DNA from: Guptibacillus spartinae
Lineage (GTDB): Bacteria; Bacillota; Bacilli; Bacillales; Guptibacillaceae
NCBI RefSeq assembly: GCF_028610625.1
Contig: NZ_JAQQWU010000004.1
Coordinates: 186,001 to 250,000, forward strand
Direction: 5' to 3'
DNA: 64,000 bases
Part shown: positions 42,827-49,552 of the stretch, piece after piece
Layout: the number at the start of each line of letters is the position of its first letter
How positions within the stretch are numbered: the stretch's first letter is position 1
Made by a program: the position numbers and the translations under genes
Notes under the pieces: model-generated
The model's database searches: none
The model's input: only the letters and a program-made list of their open reading frames with translations
Told to the model about the DNA's origin: nothing

Positions 42827-43312
42827 ATGTCTGGAAAACGCGCAAGTCTTCTTGCGATGTTCATAGCGCTCTCCGTTGTTGGCGCCATTCTAAAAATGCC
42901 ATCTGCCGTAGGAAGTATCGCACTCGATGCCTTTCCAGCGCTTATTGCGGCAGTTCTAATAGGAAACAGAAGTGGCGCACTGATCGCAAGCTTCGGGCAT
43001 CTGTTATCTGCGCTGATCGTCGGATTTCCGCTTGGGCCGATGCACCTTGTCATTGCAGGGGAGATGGCGGTGCTTGTGTGGTTGTTTGGAATGTTATATG
43101 AAGCGAAAAAGACGAAGTGGGCTTCCGCTACGTTTGCGATCGGAAACGGACTTGTCGCGCCGCTTCCGTTTCTATTTATTCTGGGAACGGGCTTTTACGT
43201 GGCGATCGTTCCGAGTTTGATGATTGCCTCAGTGCTGAATCTTGCTCTTGCGCTCATTTTAATTCCGCGGCTTGTACCGGTTTTTGAGAAAAGGGGACTG
43301 GCAAGCTTATGA
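42827..43312 (+). CDS. cblT: ECF transporter S component, probable alpha-ribazole transporter
   Basis: 161 residues, about five membrane helices (ASLLAMFIALSVVGAILKMP; ALDAFPALIAAVLIGNRSGA; GPMHLVIAGEMAVLVWLFGML). It has the substrate-binding ECF S-subunit look. The gene directly before the AIR-synthase-like kinase cblS matches the Listeria/Geobacillus cblT-cblS pair described for alpha-ribazole uptake. The shared ECF ATPases and T subunit are not in this window. The start follows pduO by 3 bp. Confidence 0.82.
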   Translation: MSGKRASLLAMFIALSVVGAILKMPSAVGSIALDAFPALIAAVLIGNRSGALIASFGHLLSALIVGFPLGPMHLVIAGEMAVLVWLFGMLYEAKKTKWASATFAIGNGLVAPLPFLFILGTGFYVAIVPSLMIASVLNLALALILIPRLVPVFEKRGLASL

Positions 43313-44040
43313 GAGATGGTACAGTTATTGGAGTAGGTAACGAGACGCTAATCATCACGAGTGACAACAGTGGCGCGATTGGCATGAAAGAACAAGATCA
43401 GGTAGCAGTGCCATATGACGTTGTTTCTTACTATGCGTTTCGCGTTGCGGTGATGGAAAACATCGCTCTTGGCGGCGTTCCTGTTTCCGTTGTGCTGCAT
43501 AATTTTTGCGGTGGTTTGGAGTGGGAAGCACTTGTGAGCGGTTTGGAACGTGGGAAGCGAGAGCTTGGATTTGACCACGAAATCACGATTACAGGAAGCT
43601 CGGAAACGAATATGCCGATGCTTCAGTCAGCGCTCGGGGTAGTCGTGATTGGGAAGCAAAAGCTCGAGTTACCGGAAGTTCGCTTAGATGATGCGACGAA
43701 ATTCGCGGTGATTGGCAAACCGCTTGTTGGAGAAGAAGTGGTGAACGAAGAAGTTTCAATTGCCCCGCTTGAACTGTTTCGCTGGATGAGTGAGCAGGAA
43801 GGTGTTCAAGCCGTTCTTCCAGTTGGATCGAAAGGGATTCTTTATGAGTTGGCTGAGCTTGTAGATGGTGTGGAAGTTGAGGAGAGTATGGTGCGTTCTG
43901 AGCTTGATCTCCGGAAATCTTCTGGGCCAGCGACTTGTTTTATCGTGGCCTATGATGGAGCGGTGGGAGAGCAACTGTTAGAGCGATCTGGTAAGCATTT
44001 TAATAGAGTGGAAATTGAAAGGGGTCAGGCTCGAGCCTGA
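43309..44040 (+). CDS. cblS: Alpha-ribazole kinase (AIR synthase-like), C-terminus supplied by a repeat
   Basis: 243 residues from ATG 43309, overlapping the cblT stop. The sequence GNETLIITSDNSGAIGMKEQD and the following GSSETNMPMLQSALGVVVIG fit a PurM/ThiL-like kinase, as for CblS, which phosphorylates salvaged alpha-ribazole so that CobS can use it. The last six codons (RGQARA-stop) lie within the GGGGTCAGG palindrome, so the repeat provides the stop codon and the native C-terminus has probably been replaced. It is the final gene of the operon. Confidence 0.82.
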   Translation: MRDGTVIGVGNETLIITSDNSGAIGMKEQDQVAVPYDVVSYYAFRVAVMENIALGGVPVSVVLHNFCGGLEWEALVSGLERGKRELGFDHEITITGSSETNMPMLQSALGVVVIGKQKLELPEVRLDDATKFAVIGKPLVGEEVVNEEVSIAPLELFRWMSEQEGVQAVLPVGSKGILYELAELVDGVEVEESMVRSELDLRKSSGPATCFIVAYDGAVGEQLLERSGKHFNRVEIERGQARA

Positions 44041-44100
44041 CCCCCTCAACAAACAAAACCGAAGCATTGTCCGCCTGAGGCGGACAATGCTTCGGTTTTT
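44021..44100. repeat. GGGGTCAGG palindrome plus perfect 21-bp terminator stem (copy m)
   Basis: The palindrome (44021-44044) overlaps the cblS 3' end. CAACAAACAAAA follows. Then 44055-44075 pairs perfectly with 44079-44099 around TGA (inner part GTCCGCC/GGCGGAC), ending in T on one strand and starting with A on the other. It can act as a two-way terminator between the convergent cblS and fbpA-like genes. Confidence 0.92.
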
Positions 44101-44120
44101 ATCTATAACATATCTATTTC

Positions 44121-44285
44121 CTACAGCACGTGCTTACGATTTTCTTTCGCATATTTTGCTTCGAGCTCTGTTAACGTGAGCTCATGTAACCAGGTAAGAT
44201 CTTTTCGATTGTCTGGTGTATTGAGTAGTTTACGAATGAGGTAGGTTCGACGGTCGATGATGCCCTTACGGAACTGTTCGCCCAT
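44121..44285 (-). CDS. 54-aa FbpA-like small basic protein, copy 2
   Basis: MGEQFRKGIIDRRTYLIRKLL... ends ...LTLTELEAKYAKENRKHVL (54 residues). GGAGGTTG lies before the ATG. The layout (N-terminal LRK/FRKG..(D/E)RR.YLI.KLL and C-terminal LTLTELE.(K/E)Y) resembles Fur-regulated basic protein FbpA. It is about two-thirds identical to the protein encoded 430 bp away on the same strand. No clear Fur box was seen. Confidence 0.7.
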   Translation of the reverse strand: MGEQFRKGIIDRRTYLIRKLLNTPDNRKDLTWLHELTLTELEAKYAKENRKHVL

Positions 44286-44490
44286 GAAGACAACCTCCTT
44301 CCTTTGAGGCCGGTTCTTAATTCAATCATTCCCATCACATCTCTTTAATTGGCATTGATCTAATCAAGAGATGTGGAAATTTTCGGGTTGATTGGAACCG
44401 AGTATCCATTCTAACTTATATTGGTTTAAAGTCAACCAAGCCAAAAAGACATTTATCTGAGCAACATCTTCAAAAGTACATGGATATAAA

Positions 44491-44532
44491 GAAAAACAGC
44501 GTATTGTTCACCAAAGGTGCAATGCGCTGTTC
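44491..44532 (-). terminator. Terminator between the two FbpA-like genes
   Basis: On the minus strand AACAGCGCATTGCACC pairs with GGTGAACAATACGCTGTT (small bulges), followed by TTTTC. Confidence 0.75.
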
Positions 44533-44553
44533 CTTATCTATTAAATAAAACGA

Positions 44554-44718
44554 CTACAAGGTTTGTTTACGGCGATCATTCGCATACATCTTCTCAAGCT
44601 CAGTTAATGTGAGACTGTGTAACTTACTAAGGTCATTTCGGTTATCAGGTGAGTTTAGTAGCTTACGAATTAGGTAGGTTCGACGATCAATCATGCCTTT
44701 ACGGAGTTGGACTCCCAT
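44554..44718 (-). CDS. 54-aa FbpA-like small basic protein, copy 1
   Basis: MGVQLRKGMIDRRTYLIRKL followed by LNSPDNRND... and LTLTELEKMYANDRRKQTL. The same length, start context (AAGGAGG-TTGTGTTC-ATG) and internal pattern as the downstream copy show a gene duplication that includes the leader. FbpA-type proteins are thought to help the FsrA small RNA in iron sparing, so a link to iron is possible but not shown here. It lacks cysteines and membrane segments. Confidence 0.7.
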   Translation of the reverse strand: MGVQLRKGMIDRRTYLIRKLLNSPDNRNDLSKLHSLTLTELEKMYANDRRKQTL

Positions 44719-44837
44719 GAACACAACCTCCTTCCTTTACTATACCATTTGACTCTAGCATAACGTGTTTTCGCTCTTGTGTGTGTTAAGAAATTGTGAA
44801 GAAATTAACAAAGAATGTGTGAAGAAGTGAAAAGCGG

Positions 44838-44921
44838 TGTGAAGGGGGTCAGACTCGAGCCTGACCCCCTTCACAAACAAAAATGCGATAAAGTCCACCA
44901 CAGGCGGACTTTATCGCATTT
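44838..44921. repeat. Extended GGGGTCAGG palindrome plus terminator (copy n)
   Basis: TGTGAAGGGGGTCAG and CTGACCCCCTTCACA flank the core with one asymmetric base. After AACAAAA, AAATGCGATAAAGTCC (44881-44896) pairs with GGACTTTATCGCATTT (44906-44921). On the minus strand a T-rich tract follows, giving a terminator for the SleB-type gene. Confidence 0.9.
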
Positions 44922-44934
44922 ACTCTCTCATCCT

Positions 44935-45552
44935 TTACCTCGCATACACATGCTGCCCAATCGTCTTAATCACATCACGCGAATAAATCCACTCATCCGA
45001 CACACCGCTTGGATTGTAGTAATACGTCGCGCCGTCAGATGGATCCCATCCGAAGTACGCATCCTTTGCAGCTCGGTATGAAGACGCATCAGGCGTGAGC
45101 CAGTACTGGCCATCATTAAGTGCCGTAAAAGCGTTTTGCTGGTAAATCACCCCGTATGTACTGCCTGGAAATGATGATGACTGAACGCGATTTAAGATTA
45201 CAGCCGCAACCGCCACCTTGCCTTCATAAATTTCACCGCGGGATTCGCCGTGTACGACATGCGCAATCATTTCAAGGTTATTCAGCATGTTCAGCGTATT
45301 TGTTCCTGCAACGCCATCCGCGCTCAGTCCAAAGTCTGCCTGAAAATCACGAACCGCTTGTTCCGTTACTGAACCATAATAACCCGTGGGAGTCGTATGG
45401 AAGTAATCGAGTTTCTCCAACACCCTCTGCATGTGCTCAACCTCTGATCCTCTCGAACCGGTGTCCATCATCGCAGCCGCATTGTCCTCTAAGAAGAATA
45501 AATAAAAGCAGGAAGCAAGAACCAGAGAACCAAGTACATGTACAAATTTCAT
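44935..45552 (-). CDS. SleB-type cell wall hydrolase
   Basis: About 205 residues from ATG 45552 (GAGAGGGG upstream). A signal peptide (to about 27) is followed by one PG_binding_1 module (DTGSRGSEVEHMQRVLEKLDYF...GYYGSVTEQAVRDFQADFGL). The C-terminal Hydrolase_2 (SleB) domain has MIAHVVHGESRGEIYEGKVAVAAVILNRV with the conserved Glu, and YYNPSG near the end. SleB is a spore-cortex lytic transglycosylase. This paralogue may be SleB itself or the vegetative CwlJ/YkvT group; no ypeB partner is adjacent, which argues against the classical sleB locus. Confidence 0.88.
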   Translation of the reverse strand: MKFVHVLGSLVLASCFYLFFLEDNAAAMMDTGSRGSEVEHMQRVLEKLDYFHTTPTGYYGSVTEQAVRDFQADFGLSADGVAGTNTLNMLNNLEMIAHVVHGESRGEIYEGKVAVAAVILNRVQSSSFPGSTYGVIYQQNAFTALNDGQYWLTPDASSYRAAKDAYFGWDPSDGATYYYNPSGVSDEWIYSRDVIKTIGQHVYAR

Positions 45553-45708
45553 TAGCAAGCCCCTCTCAATAAGTTAACCCTCATTATAATACAGGAAATA
45601 GAGGGAAGATATGGAACGGAGTACCTTTCTTCATTTTTACCAATTCCCATCAAAAGTCTAGTTTTATCCAGATTCTAACTTTCATTAAGGCACATGTACC
45701 CAAAAAAA

Positions 45709-46620
45709 TCACACGCTTTTGATCCCTTCACGAAAAACATTCCCTTGATTCCGCATAAACAGGTCTCTGATCCAGGCTTCTCCATCAGCACCTGGATTAG
45801 CACAAACAAATTCCTGCCCAATCCCCGTCGAAACGGTGCACCCATGATCATCCTGTTGCCAGGTACTGTGGTGCACCTGACTAATATTCTGATACATAAA
45901 CGAAGGCAACCGCCATGTGCCATGCTTCCCATCCAGTCGCTCAGACAGCCGCAACCCTTCATTTAATGTCTTAAAATACCCACACCCAGGTATCCCGAGG
46001 TCTTCAAACAACCACTCATCCGGCACGTATACATAATTTAATTTTGAAAAAGCCCCCTTCGTCACATGAGGATGACGAGCTAGCCCGTATTCTTCCGAAG
46101 CCGCCTTGGCATCCGCATACGTTTCAATCCGCTTTTTTACCTTCATCCACCCATACAGAAAATGTCCTTTTCGAGCTTTCCCAATCGCCTTAAACCCTCC
46201 AAAGAACAGAAACAAATCCCCATCCCCCACATCCATTTTCCGCAAATGTGGCGCTGCATTCGCCTGGCCAAATCCTCTTCCAATCTGAAGCTGACTCGTT
46301 TCTGGAACCCATGGCGGCTTTCCAAGCATCGGATCAAAATGCGCATAAATATCCGGGTCATCGATCTCCCGCTGTCCTTTACCCACCTTAATCTTAGAAG
46401 TTCGATAGATTTTTTGATAAACATCACTCACATTCGTCCCAACGACACTCCCTAAATACCTTCGCTCAACCGGAATTTCATCATACCGAATCCTCGCCTG
46501 AAAGACCGCTTTCCGCTCAGGAATCGGCAGCCAAACGTATTTCCCTGTCGCCTCATCATACGGCGATAACCTCCCGCCGCTACCCGCATCAAATCCTTTT
46601 CGACTTAGCACAAGCTTCAT
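45709..46620 (-). CDS. Nmad3-like (nucleotide modification associated domain 3) protein
   Basis: 303 residues. The opening KLVLSRKGFDAGSGGRLSPY, the DDPDIYAHFDPML segment and DGDLFLFFGGFK followed by GWMKV and HPHV recall the Nmad3 family, which comparative genomics placed with DNA base hypermodification genes, mostly in phages and islands. No signal peptide or membrane segment. The gene is alone, has no phage or methylase neighbour, and is preceded by AGGAGCGG-like purines. Function unknown; assignment rests on the N-terminal motif and general pattern. Confidence 0.6.
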   Translation of the reverse strand: MKLVLSRKGFDAGSGGRLSPYDEATGKYVWLPIPERKAVFQARIRYDEIPVERRYLGSVVGTNVSDVYQKIYRTSKIKVGKGQREIDDPDIYAHFDPMLGKPPWVPETSQLQIGRGFGQANAAPHLRKMDVGDGDLFLFFGGFKAIGKARKGHFLYGWMKVKKRIETYADAKAASEEYGLARHPHVTKGAFSKLNYVYVPDEWLFEDLGIPGCGYFKTLNEGLRLSERLDGKHGTWRLPSFMYQNISQVHHSTWQQDDHGCTVSTGIGQEFVCANPGADGEAWIRDLFMRNQGNVFREGIKSV

Positions 46621-46746
46621 TAGTACCGCTCCTTTTTTGGAAGTGACTGGATACTCCTTTCGTCACACTCAGCAAGCATCCCTTTTAATTGTAAAAATAA
46701 TCTAAAAATTTATTTGAGCTTTTACAAAAACAACATGAATCCCCTC

Positions 46747-46775
46747 TAGCCACAGCGACTGATCTCCTATATACT
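46747..46775 (+). promoter_or_regulatory. Promoter of the first tandem CWB2 gene
   Basis: TAGCCA-N17-TATACT. The unusual TAG-type -35 is shared with the next two paralogues (TAGTCA and TAGCGC). Confidence 0.5.
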
Positions 46776-46848
46776 TCACACTGAACAAGGAAATGGAAGA
46801 TTTTGTTTGGGGGATCGGTTAAAAAATTAACAGATTGGGGAGATTGAA

Positions 46849-48198
46849 ATGAAGAAATCGGTTGGCTTGCTGTCGGTTATGCTGGCAGGAACGATGCTAG
46901 GTGCTCCAGCGACCTCGGCTAACGACACTGCTCAAAAGGACTTTCACTTTATGGAGGAAGTAGAACCAAACAATGCTTTTGACTGGGCGAATCATCTACC
47001 ATTAAATGACTATGCGATCGGTAAACTAACGGACCGTGATCAAGACTACTATAAGGTCGTCATTGATGGAGACGAGGCGCTTCCTGTTGACCTTTTCGCT
47101 GATACATATGAAGATGCGAGCTCGCTTGATCTCAAGGTGACAATTTACAACAGCTCTCAAGATGAGGTCACACCAGACTACAAGGATACAGCAGAAGGTT
47201 TCTACGCCGGTTTTGAAGCACTGTCTCCTGGCACGTATTACTTTGCTGTTTCGGATACTAGCAACAAAAACAATGGGGAAGAATATCATTTCACCGCTTC
47301 CATCGCGACAGGCGAGCAAGAAATCACGCGCATTGAAGGCGACAATCGCTATGAAACAGCGGTTGAAATTGCAAAAGCTGATTTTGAAAAAGGGGAAGCA
47401 CCTGAAGTTGTTCTTGCGACAGGTCTCGATTTCCCAGACGCCCTTGCTGGAGCGCCACTAGCGTATCAGATGGATGCTCCGATACTTTTAACAAAAACCA
47501 ATACGATCCCTGATGAGGTAAAAGAAGCGTTAAGTTACTTTGATGTCAATCACGTCACCATTTTAGGCGGCGAATCTGCAATTACGGAAAATGTGGAAAA
47601 CGAACTGAAAGACATGAATATTGCCTCGAGCCGTATTTCAGGTGAAAACCGCTATGATACTGCTGCCCAAATTGCGAGTAAACTAGATCAGAGCGAAACT
47701 GCGTACGTGACGTACGGCGGCGACTTCCCGGATGCCTTATCCGTTGCTTCCATCGCTGCACAAGAGGGAAGCCCGATTCTATTGACGAAAACGAATGAGC
47801 TTCCTGCGGAAACGGAAAAATCCCTATCCGGTTTTGATCACACCTATGCCATCGGTGGAAAAGCCGTTATCGATGATGACGTGCTAACAAAACTCCCAGA
47901 AGGCAAGCGAATCGCAGGCGACAATCGTTATGAAACATCCGTTGAAGTTCTCAAACAGCTCGATGTACCGGTGAAATTTGCTACGCTAGCGACAGGCATG
48001 AACTTTGCGGATGCGCTAGCGGGCTCTGTCTATGCGGCCGATACGTCTCAACCGATTGTCCTGACAAAAAAAGACAAACTCTCAACGCCAGCTGGGCAAC
48101 TTTTCCTTGAAAAGGAAACAAAAGCCTACACGATTTTAGGTGGAAAGAATGCCATTGGAGAAGGCGTTGAAGACGACCTTAACATCCTATTTGATTAA
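46849..48198 (+). CDS. Secreted PPC-domain and CWB2-repeat protein
   Basis: 449 residues. Signal peptide to about residue 24 (ATSAN), then a pre-peptidase C-terminal-like beta domain (EVEPNNAFDWANHLPLNDYAIGKLTDRDQDYYKV; LSPGTYYFAVSDTSNKNNGEEYHFT). Three CWB2 repeats (from about 160) follow with RIEGDNRYETAVEIA, RISGENRYDTAAQIA and RIAGDNRYETSVEVL. No catalytic domain is visible, so it is probably a structural or adhesive wall protein. It is the first of three tandem paralogues. Confidence 0.88.
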   Translation: MKKSVGLLSVMLAGTMLGAPATSANDTAQKDFHFMEEVEPNNAFDWANHLPLNDYAIGKLTDRDQDYYKVVIDGDEALPVDLFADTYEDASSLDLKVTIYNSSQDEVTPDYKDTAEGFYAGFEALSPGTYYFAVSDTSNKNNGEEYHFTASIATGEQEITRIEGDNRYETAVEIAKADFEKGEAPEVVLATGLDFPDALAGAPLAYQMDAPILLTKTNTIPDEVKEALSYFDVNHVTILGGESAITENVENELKDMNIASSRISGENRYDTAAQIASKLDQSETAYVTYGGDFPDALSVASIAAQEGSPILLTKTNELPAETEKSLSGFDHTYAIGGKAVIDDDVLTKLPEGKRIAGDNRYETSVEVLKQLDVPVKFATLATGMNFADALAGSVYAADTSQPIVLTKKDKLSTPAGQLFLEKETKAYTILGGKNAIGEGVEDDLNILFD

Positions 48199-48206
48199 AA
48201 GATTAG

Positions 48207-48236
48207 AAGACTTGGACAAACGTCCGAGTCTTTTTT
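48207..48236 (+). terminator. Intrinsic terminator after the first CWB2 paralogue
   Basis: AAGACTTGGAC pairs with GTCCGAGTCTT (one T-G) around AAAC, followed by T residues. Confidence 0.85.
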
Positions 48237-48267
48237 CATGAACTCTACCATTCGACAAAAAATGCTA

Positions 48268-48296
48268 TAGTCAAACAAATCATTTCTGTATATAAT
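48268..48296 (+). promoter_or_regulatory. Promoter of the second tandem CWB2 gene
   Basis: TAGTCA-N17-TATAAT, preceded by ATTCGACAAAA, a box also found before the third paralogue (49413-49423). Confidence 0.55.
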
Positions 48297-48320
48297 CCTC
48301 TTAGCGTAAGTATCGGAGAG

Positions 48321-48353
48321 GTGATGAAGGAGCAGGGGACATGCTCGTTTTGC
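48321..48353 (+). promoter_or_regulatory. Conserved leader hairpin, copy 1
   Basis: A stretch of 33 nt, including GAGCA-GGGGACA-TGCTC, is identical to that before the next paralogue (49486-49518). It can fold into a 5-bp hairpin and holds GTGATGAAGGAG, which could start a 13-codon leader peptide (stop at 48365, contains CSFC). Confidence 0.5.
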
Positions 48354-48389
48354 ATGAGAAAATGAGAATGATAGGGGAAAAAGAAACGA

Positions 48390-49361
48390 ATGAAGAAAAC
48401 ACTTGGTCTATTATCAACTGTTATCCTTGCGGGAAGCTTGATTGCTCCTGCTGCTTCAGCTGCAACAGATGGTCCTGAGTTTATGAGAATCGAAGGAGCG
48501 GATCGCTACGAAACAGCGGTGAAGATCGCGAAAGCCGACTATGACAAAGGCGATACACCTGAAGTGGTTTTTGCGACAGGTCTAGATTTTCCAGATGCTC
48601 TTGCTGGAGCTCCGCTTGCTTATGAGATGGATGCACCGATCTTATTAACGAAAACAACATCAATTCCAACGAAGGTAAAAGAAGCGTTAACCTACTTTGG
48701 CGTGGAGCATGTCACAATCCTTGGCGGCACAACGGCGATCTCGAAGGATGTTGAAGCGGAGCTAAAGAAAATGAACATCGATTATGACCGCATCTCAGGA
48801 GAAAACCGCTACGATACAGCAGCGAAAATCGCATCTGAACTTAGCCCTTCTCCATTCGAAACAGCGTATGTTGCAAGTGGAGCTAATTACCCTGATGCCC
48901 TATCGGTTGCTGCGATTGCATCGCTTGAAGGCAGCCCGATCCTTCTGACCAAAACAACATCATTGCCAGCTGAAACAGCGGAGGCATTAAAAAACTATAC
49001 AGAATCGTTTGCGATTGGTGGAACGGCAGTGATTAGTAACGACGTTCTGAAGAAGCTACCAAATGGTCAGCGCATTGCCGGAGCGAATCGCTATGAAACT
49101 TCTGTAAAAGTAGTGGAAGAGCTTTACGGACCGCCTTACGCAGCAACGCTTGCGACTGGAGCAGGTTTTGCAGATGCGCTAACTGGGTCTGTTTATGCAG
49201 CAAATGGTATTGAGCCAGTTGTATTAACGAAAAAAGACGGGCTATCTGATGAAGCGAAAGAACTTTTCCGCGAGAGTGGTACAGAATATTACACCATTCT
49301 TGGTGGTAAAAGTGCCGTTGGTGTTGGCGTAGAAAACGACATCACGCATTTATTTGATTAA
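48390..49361 (+). CDS. Secreted protein consisting only of three CWB2 repeats
   Basis: 323 residues: signal peptide (cleavage near AASA, residue 24) and directly three CWB2 repeats (RIEGADRYETAVKIA, RISGENRYDTAAKIA, RIAGANRYETSVKVV). There is no other domain. It could compete for or mask wall polymer sites. Its start (ATAGGGGA upstream) and the leader are copied in the third gene. Confidence 0.88.
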   Translation: MKKTLGLLSTVILAGSLIAPAASAATDGPEFMRIEGADRYETAVKIAKADYDKGDTPEVVFATGLDFPDALAGAPLAYEMDAPILLTKTTSIPTKVKEALTYFGVEHVTILGGTTAISKDVEAELKKMNIDYDRISGENRYDTAAKIASELSPSPFETAYVASGANYPDALSVAAIASLEGSPILLTKTTSLPAETAEALKNYTESFAIGGTAVISNDVLKKLPNGQRIAGANRYETSVKVVEELYGPPYAATLATGAGFADALTGSVYAANGIEPVVLTKKDGLSDEAKELFRESGTEYYTILGGKSAVGVGVENDITHLFD

Positions 49362-49368
49362 GGCCTAC

Positions 49369-49402
49369 AAAGGGTTCAGACACATGTCTGACCCTTTTTT
49401 TA
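49369..49402 (+). terminator. Terminator with a GGGTTCAGACA-type palindrome
   Basis: AAAGGGTTCAGACA pairs with TGTCTGACCCTTT, followed by T residues. The GGGTCAGAC arm resembles the repeat family but the core differs (CA instead of CTCGAG). Confidence 0.85.
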
Positions 49403-49431
49403 TTTTTATTCCATTCGACAAAATTAGCCTA

Positions 49432-49460
49432 TAGCGCATCCGCCTTTTCTCCTATATAAT
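49432..49460 (+). promoter_or_regulatory. Promoter of the third tandem CWB2 gene
   Basis: TAGCGC-N17-TATAAT followed by CCTCTTAG as in the second paralogue. Confidence 0.45.
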
Positions 49461-49485
49461 CCTCTTAGTGTTAAGAAATGGAAGG

Positions 49486-49518
49486 GTGATGAAGGAGCAG
49501 GGGACATGCTCGTTTTGC
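49486..49518 (+). promoter_or_regulatory. Conserved leader hairpin, copy 2
   Basis: Same 33-nt leader as at 48321-48353. Here the short frame does not stop before the gene, so a conserved leader peptide is less likely than a conserved RNA or simple duplication. Confidence 0.45.
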
Positions 49519-49552
49519 TTAAAAAATGAGATTGATAGGGGAAACGATACGA

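Noticed and set aside
44286-44460. Fur box before the FbpA-like genes
   Set aside because: No 19-bp GATAATGATTATC-like dyad was found upstream of either gene.
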